From assembly GCF_012275375.1 (NCBI RefSeq), contig NZ_JAAZQJ010000007.1:186001-250000 (forward strand): a stretch of DNA of 64,000 nt, read 5' to 3'. Shown here in pieces: positions 37,944 to 45,395 of the stretch; the stretch's first letter is position 1, and every line of letters starts with the position of its first letter. The notes below the pieces were generated by a model, which made no database searches, was not told the DNA's origin, and was given only the letters and a program-made list of their open reading frames with translations. The stretch comes from Dyella sp. SG609 (GTDB lineage Bacteria; Pseudomonadota; Gammaproteobacteria; Xanthomonadales; Rhodanobacteraceae). A program made the translations under genes and the position numbers.

Positions 37944-39410
37944 CTACGCCTTCGCCGGCGGGCCGAACCAGGTGGCGAGCGCATCGGCCAGTCCGCTGTC
38001 GCCACCGTCGCCGACCCAGGCCACGTAGCCGTCGGGACGGATCAGCACCGCGGAAGGCGCCTCGACGCGGCCCAGCACGGGGAGTTCCCACGGACCTTCG
38101 CAACCCGCATCGACGCGGCGCAGGCGATCGGCCCACGGCGCGATCGCCGCATCGAGCACCCCGCGCGCGCCGAGGTTGAGCAGCAGCGGACGCGCTTCGT
38201 GCAGCAGGCTGTAGACCCGCAACGGGCCACCGGCGGTGAGCAGATCCAGGTCGGGCATGCGCCGCCCCAGCAGCGGATGCCCTTCGCCGAGGTCGTAGCG
38301 GATGCCCAGTCCGATCACCTCCGCCGCCATGCGCTTGCGCGGTTCGTCCATGGCGAGGAACTCGGTGAGGTATTCGTCCAGCGCCAGGCTGCGCTCGTCC
38401 CTGCGCTGCAGCGCGACGTGGGCCATGGTGTTGCGCAGTACGCGCGCGGCGACCGGGTGGCGTTCGGCCTGATAGGTATCGAGCAGGCTGTCCGGCGCGG
38501 TGCCCTTGATCACCTGCGCCAGCTTCCAGCCGAGATTGGCCGCATCCTGCACGCCCAGGTTGAGCCCCTGCCCGCCCATCGGCGGATGCACGTGCGCGGC
38601 GTCGCCGGCCAGCAGCACGCGCCGCTCGCGATACGCCGCGGCCTGGCGGCTGAGATCGGTGAAGCGCGAAACCCAGCTGGCGTCGTGGATGCCGAAGTCG
38701 GTGCCGTACACGGTGGCCAGGGCCGCGCCGACTTCCTGCACCGTGGGATCGCCGGCCGAGCTCAGCCGCGCTTCGGTCAGCACGATGCGTGCGCGGCCGT
38801 CCTCGGCCTTGCCGATGGCGTGGGTGCCGATCGCATCGTGGCGGAAACCCCAGGCGGGCTCCTCGCGCATCGAGGCCTCGGCGATCAGCCAGCTCTTGGT
38901 GGCGTCCCAGCCGTCGAATGCGATGCCGGCCGTCTTGCGCACGATGCTGCGGCCGCCATCGCAACCGACCAGGTACGAAGCGCGCAGCGAGCCGCCACCG
39001 GCCAGCGCGACACTGACGCCGCGCTCGTCCTGCGCGAAGCCAGCCACCTCGCGCTCGCGATGGAACGTCACCGGCAGCGCGGCGACCCAGCTCGCCATGA
39101 TGCGCTCGATATGCTTCTGCCACAGCCCCAGCGTGTAGTTGTGCCGCGTGGGAAAGTCGCTGATATCCAGCGCCACGTGGAAATACGCATGCGGATGCGG
39201 TGTCCCTTCCGCGATGAACCAGTCGGCGATGCCGCGCTGGTCGAACACTTCCAGCGTGCGCGCATGCAGGCCGCCCGCGCGCGAACCGGGCACATCCTGG
39301 TTGGCGCGCTTCTCGACGATCGCCACGTCGATGCCCGCCAGGGCCAGTTCACCGGCCAGCATCAAACCCGTCGGACCACCGCCGACGATCACCACATCGT
39401 GCTCTGCCAT
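37944..39410 (-). CDS. FAD-dependent aromatic/antibiotic monooxygenase (Rox/PheA-like)
   Basis: Flavin monooxygenase of 488 residues with FAD motifs VVIVGGGPTGLMLAGELA (6-23), YLVGCDGGRSIVRK and VLLAGDAAHVHPPMGGQGLN. The C-terminal thioredoxin-like tail has VLIRPDGYVAWVGD. It resembles rifampicin monooxygenase and polyketide hydroxylases; the true substrate is unknown. No pathway genes are adjacent, so a detoxifying or resistance role is only a possibility. Confidence 0.85.
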   Translation of the reverse strand: MAEHDVVIVGGGPTGLMLAGELALAGIDVAIVEKRANQDVPGSRAGGLHARTLEVFDQRGIADWFIAEGTPHPHAYFHVALDISDFPTRHNYTLGLWQKHIERIMASWVAALPVTFHREREVAGFAQDERGVSVALAGGGSLRASYLVGCDGGRSIVRKTAGIAFDGWDATKSWLIAEASMREEPAWGFRHDAIGTHAIGKAEDGRARIVLTEARLSSAGDPTVQEVGAALATVYGTDFGIHDASWVSRFTDLSRQAAAYRERRVLLAGDAAHVHPPMGGQGLNLGVQDAANLGWKLAQVIKGTAPDSLLDTYQAERHPVAARVLRNTMAHVALQRRDERSLALDEYLTEFLAMDEPRKRMAAEVIGLGIRYDLGEGHPLLGRRMPDLDLLTAGGPLRVYSLLHEARPLLLNLGARGVLDAAIAPWADRLRRVDAGCEGPWELPVLGRVEAPSAVLIRPDGYVAWVGDGGDSGLADALATWFGPPAKA

Positions 39411-39495
39411 CGCATCGCTCCCAAGGCTGTCGATACCGACAAGGCCGGCGATGCTGCGCCTGCCCCCCGGCCTTACGGCAAGCCCGGGGGTGCGC

Positions 39496-39541
39496 TATAC
39501 TCTGGAAGCGGCGGGGAATAGCGATATTCCCCGCTTTTTTT
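39496..39541 (+). terminator. Strong hairpin plus T7 on the plus strand, preceded by TATACT
   Basis: GCGGGGAATA (39511-39520), loop GCGA, TATTCCCCGC (39525-39534), then seven T (39535-39541): a textbook intrinsic terminator reading rightwards. Yet both flanking genes are on the minus strand. TATACT (39496-39501) sits just before it, with TTACGG 17 bp upstream. The minus-strand serine hydrolase stop lies inside the T-run. Confidence 0.6.
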
Positions 39542-40649
39542 ATGCCTGCGCGCCGGCGGCGAACACCGCCACGCCGAACTCGTCGATGATTCTCTGGCTC
39601 AGGTCGGTGTTGTTGAGCAGCACCAGGGTGGCCTGGCCGTCGAGCCGGTGCGCCAGCAGCGAGCGGTAGCCGTCGGTGCGCCCCGTCTCCCACGCAAATG
39701 CCCGTGCCGCGCCATCGGCCTGCACGTCCTTGACGCGGCCGCCCAGCGCATACGATTCCGCCGGCACCAGGATCGTGCTCAGCGCCTTGCGCGAAGCCTC
39801 GCTCAGCAGCGAACCGCCATAAACACCCTCGGCCGCGCGCACGAGATCGGCCGCCGTGCCGCAATAGCCGCCCGACGCCACCATGTACACCAGCTGCGGA
39901 TTCATCTTGCGCACCGGCGGCTCGATCGTGGCGTAGCCGACGGCGACCTGGGCGCGCGCCGCGTCGGTGTAGCGCGGCAGCACGTGCTTGAGTCCCAGCG
40001 GCGCGAGCACGAGCGCATCGATGGCCTGCGCGAAATCCTGGCCGGTGACGTGTTCGACGATGCCCTTGACCAGGATCCAGTTGGTCAGGTCGTACGAGAA
40101 CCGGCTGCCCGGCTCGAACGCCAGGTCGCCGGAACAGAACGCCTCGATCGCCTCGCCCGTGGTGTAGGGCTTGGTCCATATCGCCGGATCGGCCTTGACC
40201 CGCGGCGAAAACCCATTGGGAATGCCGCTGCAATTGGACAGCAGGTGCTTGAGCTTCACCTTGGCGCCGTTGTCGGCGCGGTAGCCGTCCAGGTAGTCGC
40301 CGATGGATCCGTCGAGCGCCAGCTTGCCCTGCTCGACCAGCCGCAAGACGGCCACCGAGACGAACCACTTGCTGATCGAGGCCAGGGGATAGAGCGTGTC
40401 GACCGTGGCGCGGCGCCCCGTTTCCACATCGGCCATGCCGAACGCTTCGGACAACACCACCCGCTGCCCGCGTACCAGATGGATGACGCCGTGAAAGCCG
40501 TTCGCCTCGACGAAATCGTCGACGACCGCCCTCACACTCTTGCCCGCGCCCTTGTCCGCCCCGGCTTCCGCCGCCAGCAGCGAAGGCGCCAGCCATGCGC
40601 CGGCGAGCGCGCCCGCCACGCCTTGTACGAAACGACGCCTGCTCGCCAT
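39540..40649 (-). CDS. Serine hydrolase of the beta-lactamase/esterase (class C) fold
   Basis: Exported protein of 369 residues with a signal peptide (RRRFVQGVAGALAGAWLAPSL, possibly Tat). The catalytic SxxK is SISK (Ser91-Lys94). The region of the second motif reads SYDLTNW (Tyr186), so the usual Y-x-N is Y-D-L here, with an Asn two residues later. The third motif corresponds to ETGRTDGYRS. This family includes esterases, D-peptidases and AmpC-like enzymes; I cannot choose among them. GGAGG precedes the ATG. Confidence 0.83.
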   Translation of the reverse strand: MASRRRFVQGVAGALAGAWLAPSLLAAEAGADKGAGKSVRAVVDDFVEANGFHGVIHLVRGQRVVLSEAFGMADVETGRRATVDTLYPLASISKWFVSVAVLRLVEQGKLALDGSIGDYLDGYRADNGAKVKLKHLLSNCSGIPNGFSPRVKADPAIWTKPYTTGEAIEAFCSGDLAFEPGSRFSYDLTNWILVKGIVEHVTGQDFAQAIDALVLAPLGLKHVLPRYTDAARAQVAVGYATIEPPVRKMNPQLVYMVASGGYCGTAADLVRAAEGVYGGSLLSEASRKALSTILVPAESYALGGRVKDVQADGAARAFAWETGRTDGYRSLLAHRLDGQATLVLLNNTDLSQRIIDEFGVAVFAAGAQA

Positions 40650-40750
40650 GCACCCACCTCCGCCTGGAGTGCGCGGCGCGCACTTGCCAGCCCCGACTTA
40701 TCGGCGCAAGGCAGGCGAGGCGATAAGTGCCGGAAGTTGGCCCGCGTTGT

Positions 40751-42049
40751 TTACGGCTGGCGGCCGAAGCGGTATTGCGCGATCAGCCAGAGCTTGCGCT
40801 CGTCCACGCCATAGCCGCGTGCGCGGTAGTCGCCATACTGCATTTCCAGCGTCACGCCGCTGCCCACGTCGAACAGCACGCCGGCATCGAACTCGTTGCC
40901 CAGCGCCGGTCCGCCCAGCACCGGGGTGAAGTGGCGATAGACCACCTGCCAGCTCGCCTTGCGCGCGAGCGGCAGGCTACCGAACGCGCCCGCGTAGCGG
41001 TCGCGCAATCCCGCCACCGGAATACGGAAGGCGCCCACCCAGCCATTGAACGCGCGCGCCGCGCCATAGGCCACGTTGAGCGGCGTGCGGCCATTGCCGT
41101 CCAGGCGCTCCTCGCCGGCCTTGAGCGAGAACGGCGCGTAGCCGTAGCTCACTTCGGCCAGGTGGTAGCCCAGGCTGAACTGCGCGGGGTTGTTGCCGTA
41201 GTCGTGCTGGCGGGCCACGTCGGCGATCCAGCCGAGGCTGGCGCCCTCGGGCCCGAGCTTGCGCGTACCGCTCCAGCGCAGGCCCAGCGTGCGCACCGAA
41301 TTGACCGGCCGCGTGCTGTTGCGGATGAAATAGCCGTAGGCAGTGAGCTTGCCCAGCGGCAATGCCTGATCCAGGTGCAGCAGATGCGCGCTGAGTTTCC
41401 AGCGGCGCTGCTGGCGGTCGGGGAAATCCTCGCCCACCGTGCGGTTGACCTGGTCCAGCCAGTGGTAGCGCAGTTCCGCGCCGTCCCACGCCTTCCAGGC
41501 CACGCCCACGCCGTCGAAGGACTGCGAGGTCTGCCGCCAGCCGTTGCTGCTGATGAAGCGGCCGCCGTCCATCACCACGTACTGGCGGCCGACGCGCACG
41601 CGCACGTCGTCGTTGCGATATTCCAGCCAGGCATTGGTGAGGCCGGTCGATTTCGGATCGGCCTCGACGGGATACGGCAGGCGGCGGCCGGAGGTGTCGT
41701 CGTACTGGCGCCCGAACAGCGAGCGCACCGCGATGCCCTCGGCATAGGCGCTCCAGCCGTTGCCCAGCGCCCAGCGATAGCCGAACTGCAGGCGCACCGT
41801 ATTGGCATGCCCGCGCAGCGGCGCCGACTGCGAATACAGGTTGCTGTAGCGATAGCGCAGGTCGACGAAGGCGGCGCTTGCGGGCGCTTCGCCCGCCGCC
41901 GCCGACATGGCCGCCATGGTCCCCGCCAGGCCCAGGCAGGAACGCCGCCACGCCCTGGTGAGCGTGCGCCCCAGGCCTGCCGCACCGTCCCCGCGCGTTG
42001 CGAAACTGGTCCTGGCATCGGCGAGGAAGGGTGATTGTCGATTTGCCAC
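40751..42049 (-). CDS. Alginate-export-like outer-membrane porin
   Basis: Beta-barrel protein of about 430 residues ending in the aromatic strand LIAQYRFGRQP. Repeated strands (FVDLRYRYSNLYSQS, VRLQFGYRWAL, VRVRVGRQYVVMDGGRF) resemble the alginate_exp family. The start is unclear: a GTG at 42049 gives a long leader whose hydrophobic part is RSCLGLAGTMAAMSAA. ATGs at about residue 57 fall inside the signal region. The 5' end overlaps the relic of an NTF2-like gene in another frame. Confidence 0.72.
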   Translation of the reverse strand: MANRQSPFLADARTSFATRGDGAAGLGRTLTRAWRRSCLGLAGTMAAMSAAAGEAPASAAFVDLRYRYSNLYSQSAPLRGHANTVRLQFGYRWALGNGWSAYAEGIAVRSLFGRQYDDTSGRRLPYPVEADPKSTGLTNAWLEYRNDDVRVRVGRQYVVMDGGRFISSNGWRQTSQSFDGVGVAWKAWDGAELRYHWLDQVNRTVGEDFPDRQQRRWKLSAHLLHLDQALPLGKLTAYGYFIRNSTRPVNSVRTLGLRWSGTRKLGPEGASLGWIADVARQHDYGNNPAQFSLGYHLAEVSYGYAPFSLKAGEERLDGNGRTPLNVAYGAARAFNGWVGAFRIPVAGLRDRYAGAFGSLPLARKASWQVVYRHFTPVLGGPALGNEFDAGVLFDVGSGVTLEMQYGDYRARGYGVDERKLWLIAQYRFGRQP

Positions 42050-42147
42050 GGGCCGTCGATCCTCTTGTAGACAAAGGTGTAGCGCGCCTGCACCTTCCGC
42101 GCCTTGCCGTTCTTGCTCAGCCTGAAAGTATAGACGCCCATGTCCAC
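42007..42147 (-). pseudogene. 3' fragment of an SgcJ/EcaC-type NTF2-like gene
   Basis: The minus-strand frame reads MGVYTFRLSKNGKARK followed by QARYTFVYKRIDGPWQI and HPSSPMPG. This is the characteristic C-terminal end of SgcJ/DUF4440-type proteins. A TGA lies eight codons upstream of the GTG at 42147 in this frame, so the first two-thirds of the gene is missing. The remainder runs into the porin gene in a different frame. I take it as a deletion relic. Confidence 0.62.
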
Positions 42148-42400
42148 CGCGGCGGCGGCGGCGGCAAGTCATTGCAGGCCTCGCCGCGGGCGCCGGCGAC
42201 TGGGCGAAACGCTAGAATGGCGCGTTGTCTCAAAGCCCCGGGAGATCGAATCGCGGCCACCCGGGCGAACGCTGTGTTCCCGATGCAGGCCTGTCGGTTT
42301 CGCGGGGCGCGCCCTATACAACCCATCAGGGCGCGTTGAGCACTCACATGATCGTCCCCATCTATACACGCGGCCTCCCCCAAGCCTCGAGATCCTCTCC

Positions 42401-43057
42401 ATGTCCTCTTCCTGCGTGCACGCCGTTCCGCTCGACAAGACGCCCAGCGTGCGCACCACCGCGCAGTTGCCGCTCCATCTCGCCGACGGGCGCGAGGCGG
42501 CCGGCCTGATGTACAGCTTCCACGGCCTGTCCGACGGCAAGGAGCATTTCGCCCTGCGCCTGGGCGCCGGCACGGCCGACGCGCCGCTGGTGCGCCTGCA
42601 TTCGGAGTGCACCACCGGCGATGTGCTCGGCTCGGCGCGCTGCGATTGCGGCCCGCAGCTGCAGGAGTCGCTGACGCGGCTGCACGAGGAAGGCGGCTAT
42701 CTGCTCTACATGCGCCAGGAAGGCCGCGGCATCGGCCTGTACGCCAAGCTCGACGCCTACCGCCTGCAGGAACAGGGCCACGACACCTACGCCGCCAACC
42801 GCGCGCTGGGCCATGGCGACGACGAGCGCGACTACACCGCCGCCGCCGAGATGCTCAAGGCACTGGGCCTTACCCGCATCACCCTGATCACCAACAACCC
42901 CGACAAGCGTGCGCAACTGGAAGCGCTGGGCATCGAAGTGGCAGCCGTGCGCCCCACCGGCGTGTTTTCCGGCCGGCACAACCTGCGCTATCTGGAAGCC
43001 AAGGTGCGCCACACCCGCCACACCCTGCTGCTGCCGGCCGCCACGGAAGAAGCGTGA
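42401..43057 (+). CDS. ribA: GTP cyclohydrolase II
   Basis: Enzyme of 218 residues opening riboflavin synthesis from GTP. Zinc ligands are Cys70, Cys81 and Cys83 (CTTGDVLGSARCDC). The active-site loop is YMRQEGRGIGLYAKLDAY, and GTP-binding ITNNPDKRAQL follows. It is the stand-alone form without the ribB domain. I searched its leader by eye for an FMN riboswitch and did not find one. Confidence 0.93.
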   Translation: MSSSCVHAVPLDKTPSVRTTAQLPLHLADGREAAGLMYSFHGLSDGKEHFALRLGAGTADAPLVRLHSECTTGDVLGSARCDCGPQLQESLTRLHEEGGYLLYMRQEGRGIGLYAKLDAYRLQEQGHDTYAANRALGHGDDERDYTAAAEMLKALGLTRITLITNNPDKRAQLEALGIEVAAVRPTGVFSGRHNLRYLEAKVRHTRHTLLLPAATEEA

Positions 43058-43086
43058 GCGCGCACGGCGGCACGCCGGGGCCATCC

Positions 43087-43389
43087 ATGCAGGGTCCCAT
43101 CACCGTTCTCGCCTATCCCACCGTCGCGCCGGACTGGCGCGAGCGTTTCCTGCAGGCCTTCGACGTGCTGGCGCGGCATACGCGGGCCGAACCGGGCTGC
43201 CTGGCGTTCCAGCTGCACGCGCACCCCACCGATGCGGGCAGGTTCGTGGTGCACGAAGTGTTCGCCGACAAGGCCGCGCTCGATGCGCACGCGGCGGCGC
43301 CGCATACGCGGGACTTCATCGACTTCATCCACATCACCGGCAGCACGCTGTCGTGCCAGCCGTGGTATCCGCTCGAACGGCCGGGCTGA
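43087..43389 (+). CDS. Antibiotic biosynthesis monooxygenase (ABM/YgiN-like) domain protein
   Basis: Small single-domain protein of 100 residues with the dimeric ferredoxin-like ABM pattern: ITVLAYPTVAPDWRERFLQA, EPGCLAFQLHAHPTDAGRF, EVFADKAALDAHAAAPHTRDF. A GTG at 43054 overlapping the ribA stop (GTGA, with GGAAG upstream) is in frame and would add 11 residues. The two genes are therefore probably co-translated. The substrate is unknown; quinol oxidation is typical of the family. Confidence 0.82.
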   Translation: MQGPITVLAYPTVAPDWRERFLQAFDVLARHTRAEPGCLAFQLHAHPTDAGRFVVHEVFADKAALDAHAAAPHTRDFIDFIHITGSTLSCQPWYPLERPG

Positions 43390-43398
43390 CTCGAAGCC

Positions 43399-44079
43399 TC
43401 AGCCCTCGGCCAGCTGCTGGCGCTCCAGCAGGATGTCCGCATCCAGCGTCATGCCCGGGATCAGCGGCTCGGTGCGGCCGTCGACGATCGAGCTGTGCTG
43501 GTCCAGCCACACCCTCACGCGAAAGCGCGGACCGTCCGTCGGACGCCCCAATAGCCGCGTGGCCCGGTGGGCCGAGATCGCCAGCAGCGAACGCGACAGC
43601 ACGCGCCCGCTGTAGCGCCCGAAGCGCTGGTGCGGGAAGGCGCGGTAGCGGATGACCACCACGGCGCCCTTGCGCATGAAGTCCAGCGAGGGTTTGTCCA
43701 CCCACAGTTCCGCCAACAGCCGCGAGGTGGAAACGGCAGGCACACCGGCGAGAGGCACATCCTGCAGGCACTCGCGCGGCAGCACGCTGGCCACCACGCC
43801 GGAGACCGGCGCGCGGACGATGCTGGCGCGCCGCATCGTGCTCTTCGGCACCGGCCTGGACGCGCCCTCCCATTCCAGCTGCCATTGCAGGCCGCTGCGC
43901 AGGATGTCGATGATCAATTGCGCCAGCCGGGCCAGCAGCTGGGTGCGCTGCTGCTGCAGCAGCTGGATGCGGTGCTGGCGCTTCTTGTGCTGCAGGCGCT
44001 CGAGCTGGTTGCGGCGCAGCTGCAGCCGCTTGAGCTGGTGGCGCTTGGCCGGTGGTCTTCTGGGTTGGAGCTGCTGCAA
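43399..44079 (-). pseudogene. Truncated HlyD/CvaA-type export fusion protein
   Basis: Frame of 226 codons whose C-terminal ~130 residues match the end of CvaA/RaxA-like membrane fusion proteins of bacteriocin exporters: RAPVSGVVASVLPRECLQD, LLAELWVDKPSLDFMRKGAV, RYRAFPHQRFGRYSGRV, EPLIPGMTLDADILLE. The N-terminal membrane helix and first half of the usual ~420 residues are absent. They are replaced by a Gln/Arg/Leu-rich stretch that may be decayed coiled coil. Only a TTG start is available, and no ABC peptidase transporter gene is nearby. A relic is likeliest. Confidence 0.65.
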
Positions 44080-44505
44080 GTCCGTATCCTCAACCTGCGC
44101 GTTCCGTGGGGATCGTCCATGCGCTCAACGCGTCGACGCCGTGTCTGCCCGGCGCGGATGGCGCGTGGCCCCGCCGCCGGCGGTTCGATTCCGCGCCTCG
44201 CACCCTCGCCGCTGCGGTAACGACGGGTCATCCGGGCCGGTGCCGATTTTTCGCGCGGAGCATACGGGAACACACGGTCCGAAAGAGGACATTCGCCAGT
44301 CAAATAGGGCCAGTCTTATCAAACCGGGATGCAGTACCTGGGCCATCTGTGATGCGGATTCGCCTGTCACGACGCGCAGCACATGCCAGTTGCCATGCGC
44401 GGATGCCGATGACACCCGCGGCAAGGCTTTCCCACCGCCCCAAGCGGCGGAACTAACAGGACGGGACGGACCGCGCGGCGCTAGCGCGCGGACCAGAACG
44501 GAACC
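44080..44505. other. Gene-poor gap
   Basis: About 430 bp between the export-protein relic and the small module protein. I see no convincing gene, repeat or terminator. It may hold decayed upstream sequence of the relic. Confidence 0.4.
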
Positions 44506-45105
44506 TCACTCCACCCGATCCACGTTCCACGGGTTCGCCGGCTGGCTGTCGTTCGCCACCCAGAATCGGCTCGCGTCGCTGATGGAGCCCTCCGCCCAGA
44601 ACGTCCAACCGCCGCCTCCGTCATAGAACTCGGCCATGCGGAAGCCTTCGCCGAACTTGCCGGAACACAGGTTGTCCGCCACGGTCCGCGACGTCAGCGT
44701 GGCGCCCGCCACCGGCCCGGTCAGGCGGATCTCGCCCTGCGCCCAGCCGCTGTATTTGTCCAAAGCGATCGACGACGGCGCCGCACGGCCATCCTGCCTC
44801 AGGCAAAGCACGGGCAGCGAGACATGCGGTCCGGTATCGCCGAAAAGCGGATTGGAATGTTCGTGGTCGTCGAAACCGACGTGCGAAAACGAGCCCTGGG
44901 CGTCCAGCAACGTCCAGGTCATGCCTTTGTGGGTGGCCGTCGAAGGTGTCGCCGCAATGGCCAGCCCCACGCCCATGCAAGCCGGCGCAATGACGAGTCC
45001 GCGCCAGCGTCGCATCGCCCCCCGCAGGGACGGCGCGTGCGCTCGAAGCACCCTGCTGGCGCGAAGGTTGAAAACATGGCGGACTACCTGCTTGCGGATG
45101 CTCAT
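44506..45105 (-). CDS. Secreted single-module protein (unrecognised FHDGGGGW module)
   Basis: Exported protein of 199 residues: basic N-terminus, signal peptide ending near residue 57 (VGLAIAATPSTA), then one ~135-residue module and nothing else. The module starts GMTWTLLDAQGSFSHVGFDD and contains LPVLCLRQDGRAAP, VADNLCSGKFGEGFRMAEF and YDGGGGWTFW. It ends SRFWVANDSQPANPW. The neighbouring 838-residue protein carries two more copies. The start at 45105 follows GGGAGAG. I do not recognise the module. The pattern GLTW...C...G-W/F-RM-EF...FW faintly recalls C-type-lectin-like Lcl_C/DUF1566 domains. Confidence 0.78.
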   Translation of the reverse strand: MSIRKQVVRHVFNLRASRVLRAHAPSLRGAMRRWRGLVIAPACMGVGLAIAATPSTATHKGMTWTLLDAQGSFSHVGFDDHEHSNPLFGDTGPHVSLPVLCLRQDGRAAPSSIALDKYSGWAQGEIRLTGPVAGATLTSRTVADNLCSGKFGEGFRMAEFYDGGGGWTFWAEGSISDASRFWVANDSQPANPWNVDRVE

Positions 45106-45308
45106 GATCGCTCTCCCACGGATTGGACCGACTGCCACGGCAACTCCATGCCCACCGCCCTCGGCACGGCGCACCCATCACGCCGGCACCGGCGCCTCCA
45201 TGGGAGAAAAAGATAGACCCCTCGTCCGGTGCGCAATGCCCGCCGCTGCGCAGCTACGGCCTGATCGGCGCTTCGCGGACAAGCTCCAGTCATTTCCATA
45301 CCGCCCGC

Positions 45309-45359
45309 AAAAAAAAAGGTGCCATGCCGCAAGCATCCCGATGCTCGCGCCATGGCACC
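45309..45359 (-). terminator. Rho-independent terminator of the large module-protein gene
   Basis: On the minus strand, GGTGCCATG (45359-45351) pairs with CATGGCACC (45326-45318). The loop contains an inner GCATC/GATGC stem, and nine T follow (45317-45309). It ends 36 bp after the gene's stop codon. Confidence 0.9.
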
Positions 45360-45395
45360 CCGACAAACGATGGAACTAGTACATCCGCTCCCGGA

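Noticed and set aside
37938-37952. AAGGCG-CTA-CGCCTT hairpin between the siderophore operon and the convergent monooxygenase as a terminator
   Set aside because: Only a 6-bp stem with no T-run on either side, and it overlaps the monooxygenase stop. Too weak to call.
42180-42400. Possible FMN riboswitch upstream of ribA
   Set aside because: None of the conserved RFN-element blocks is visible in this leader.
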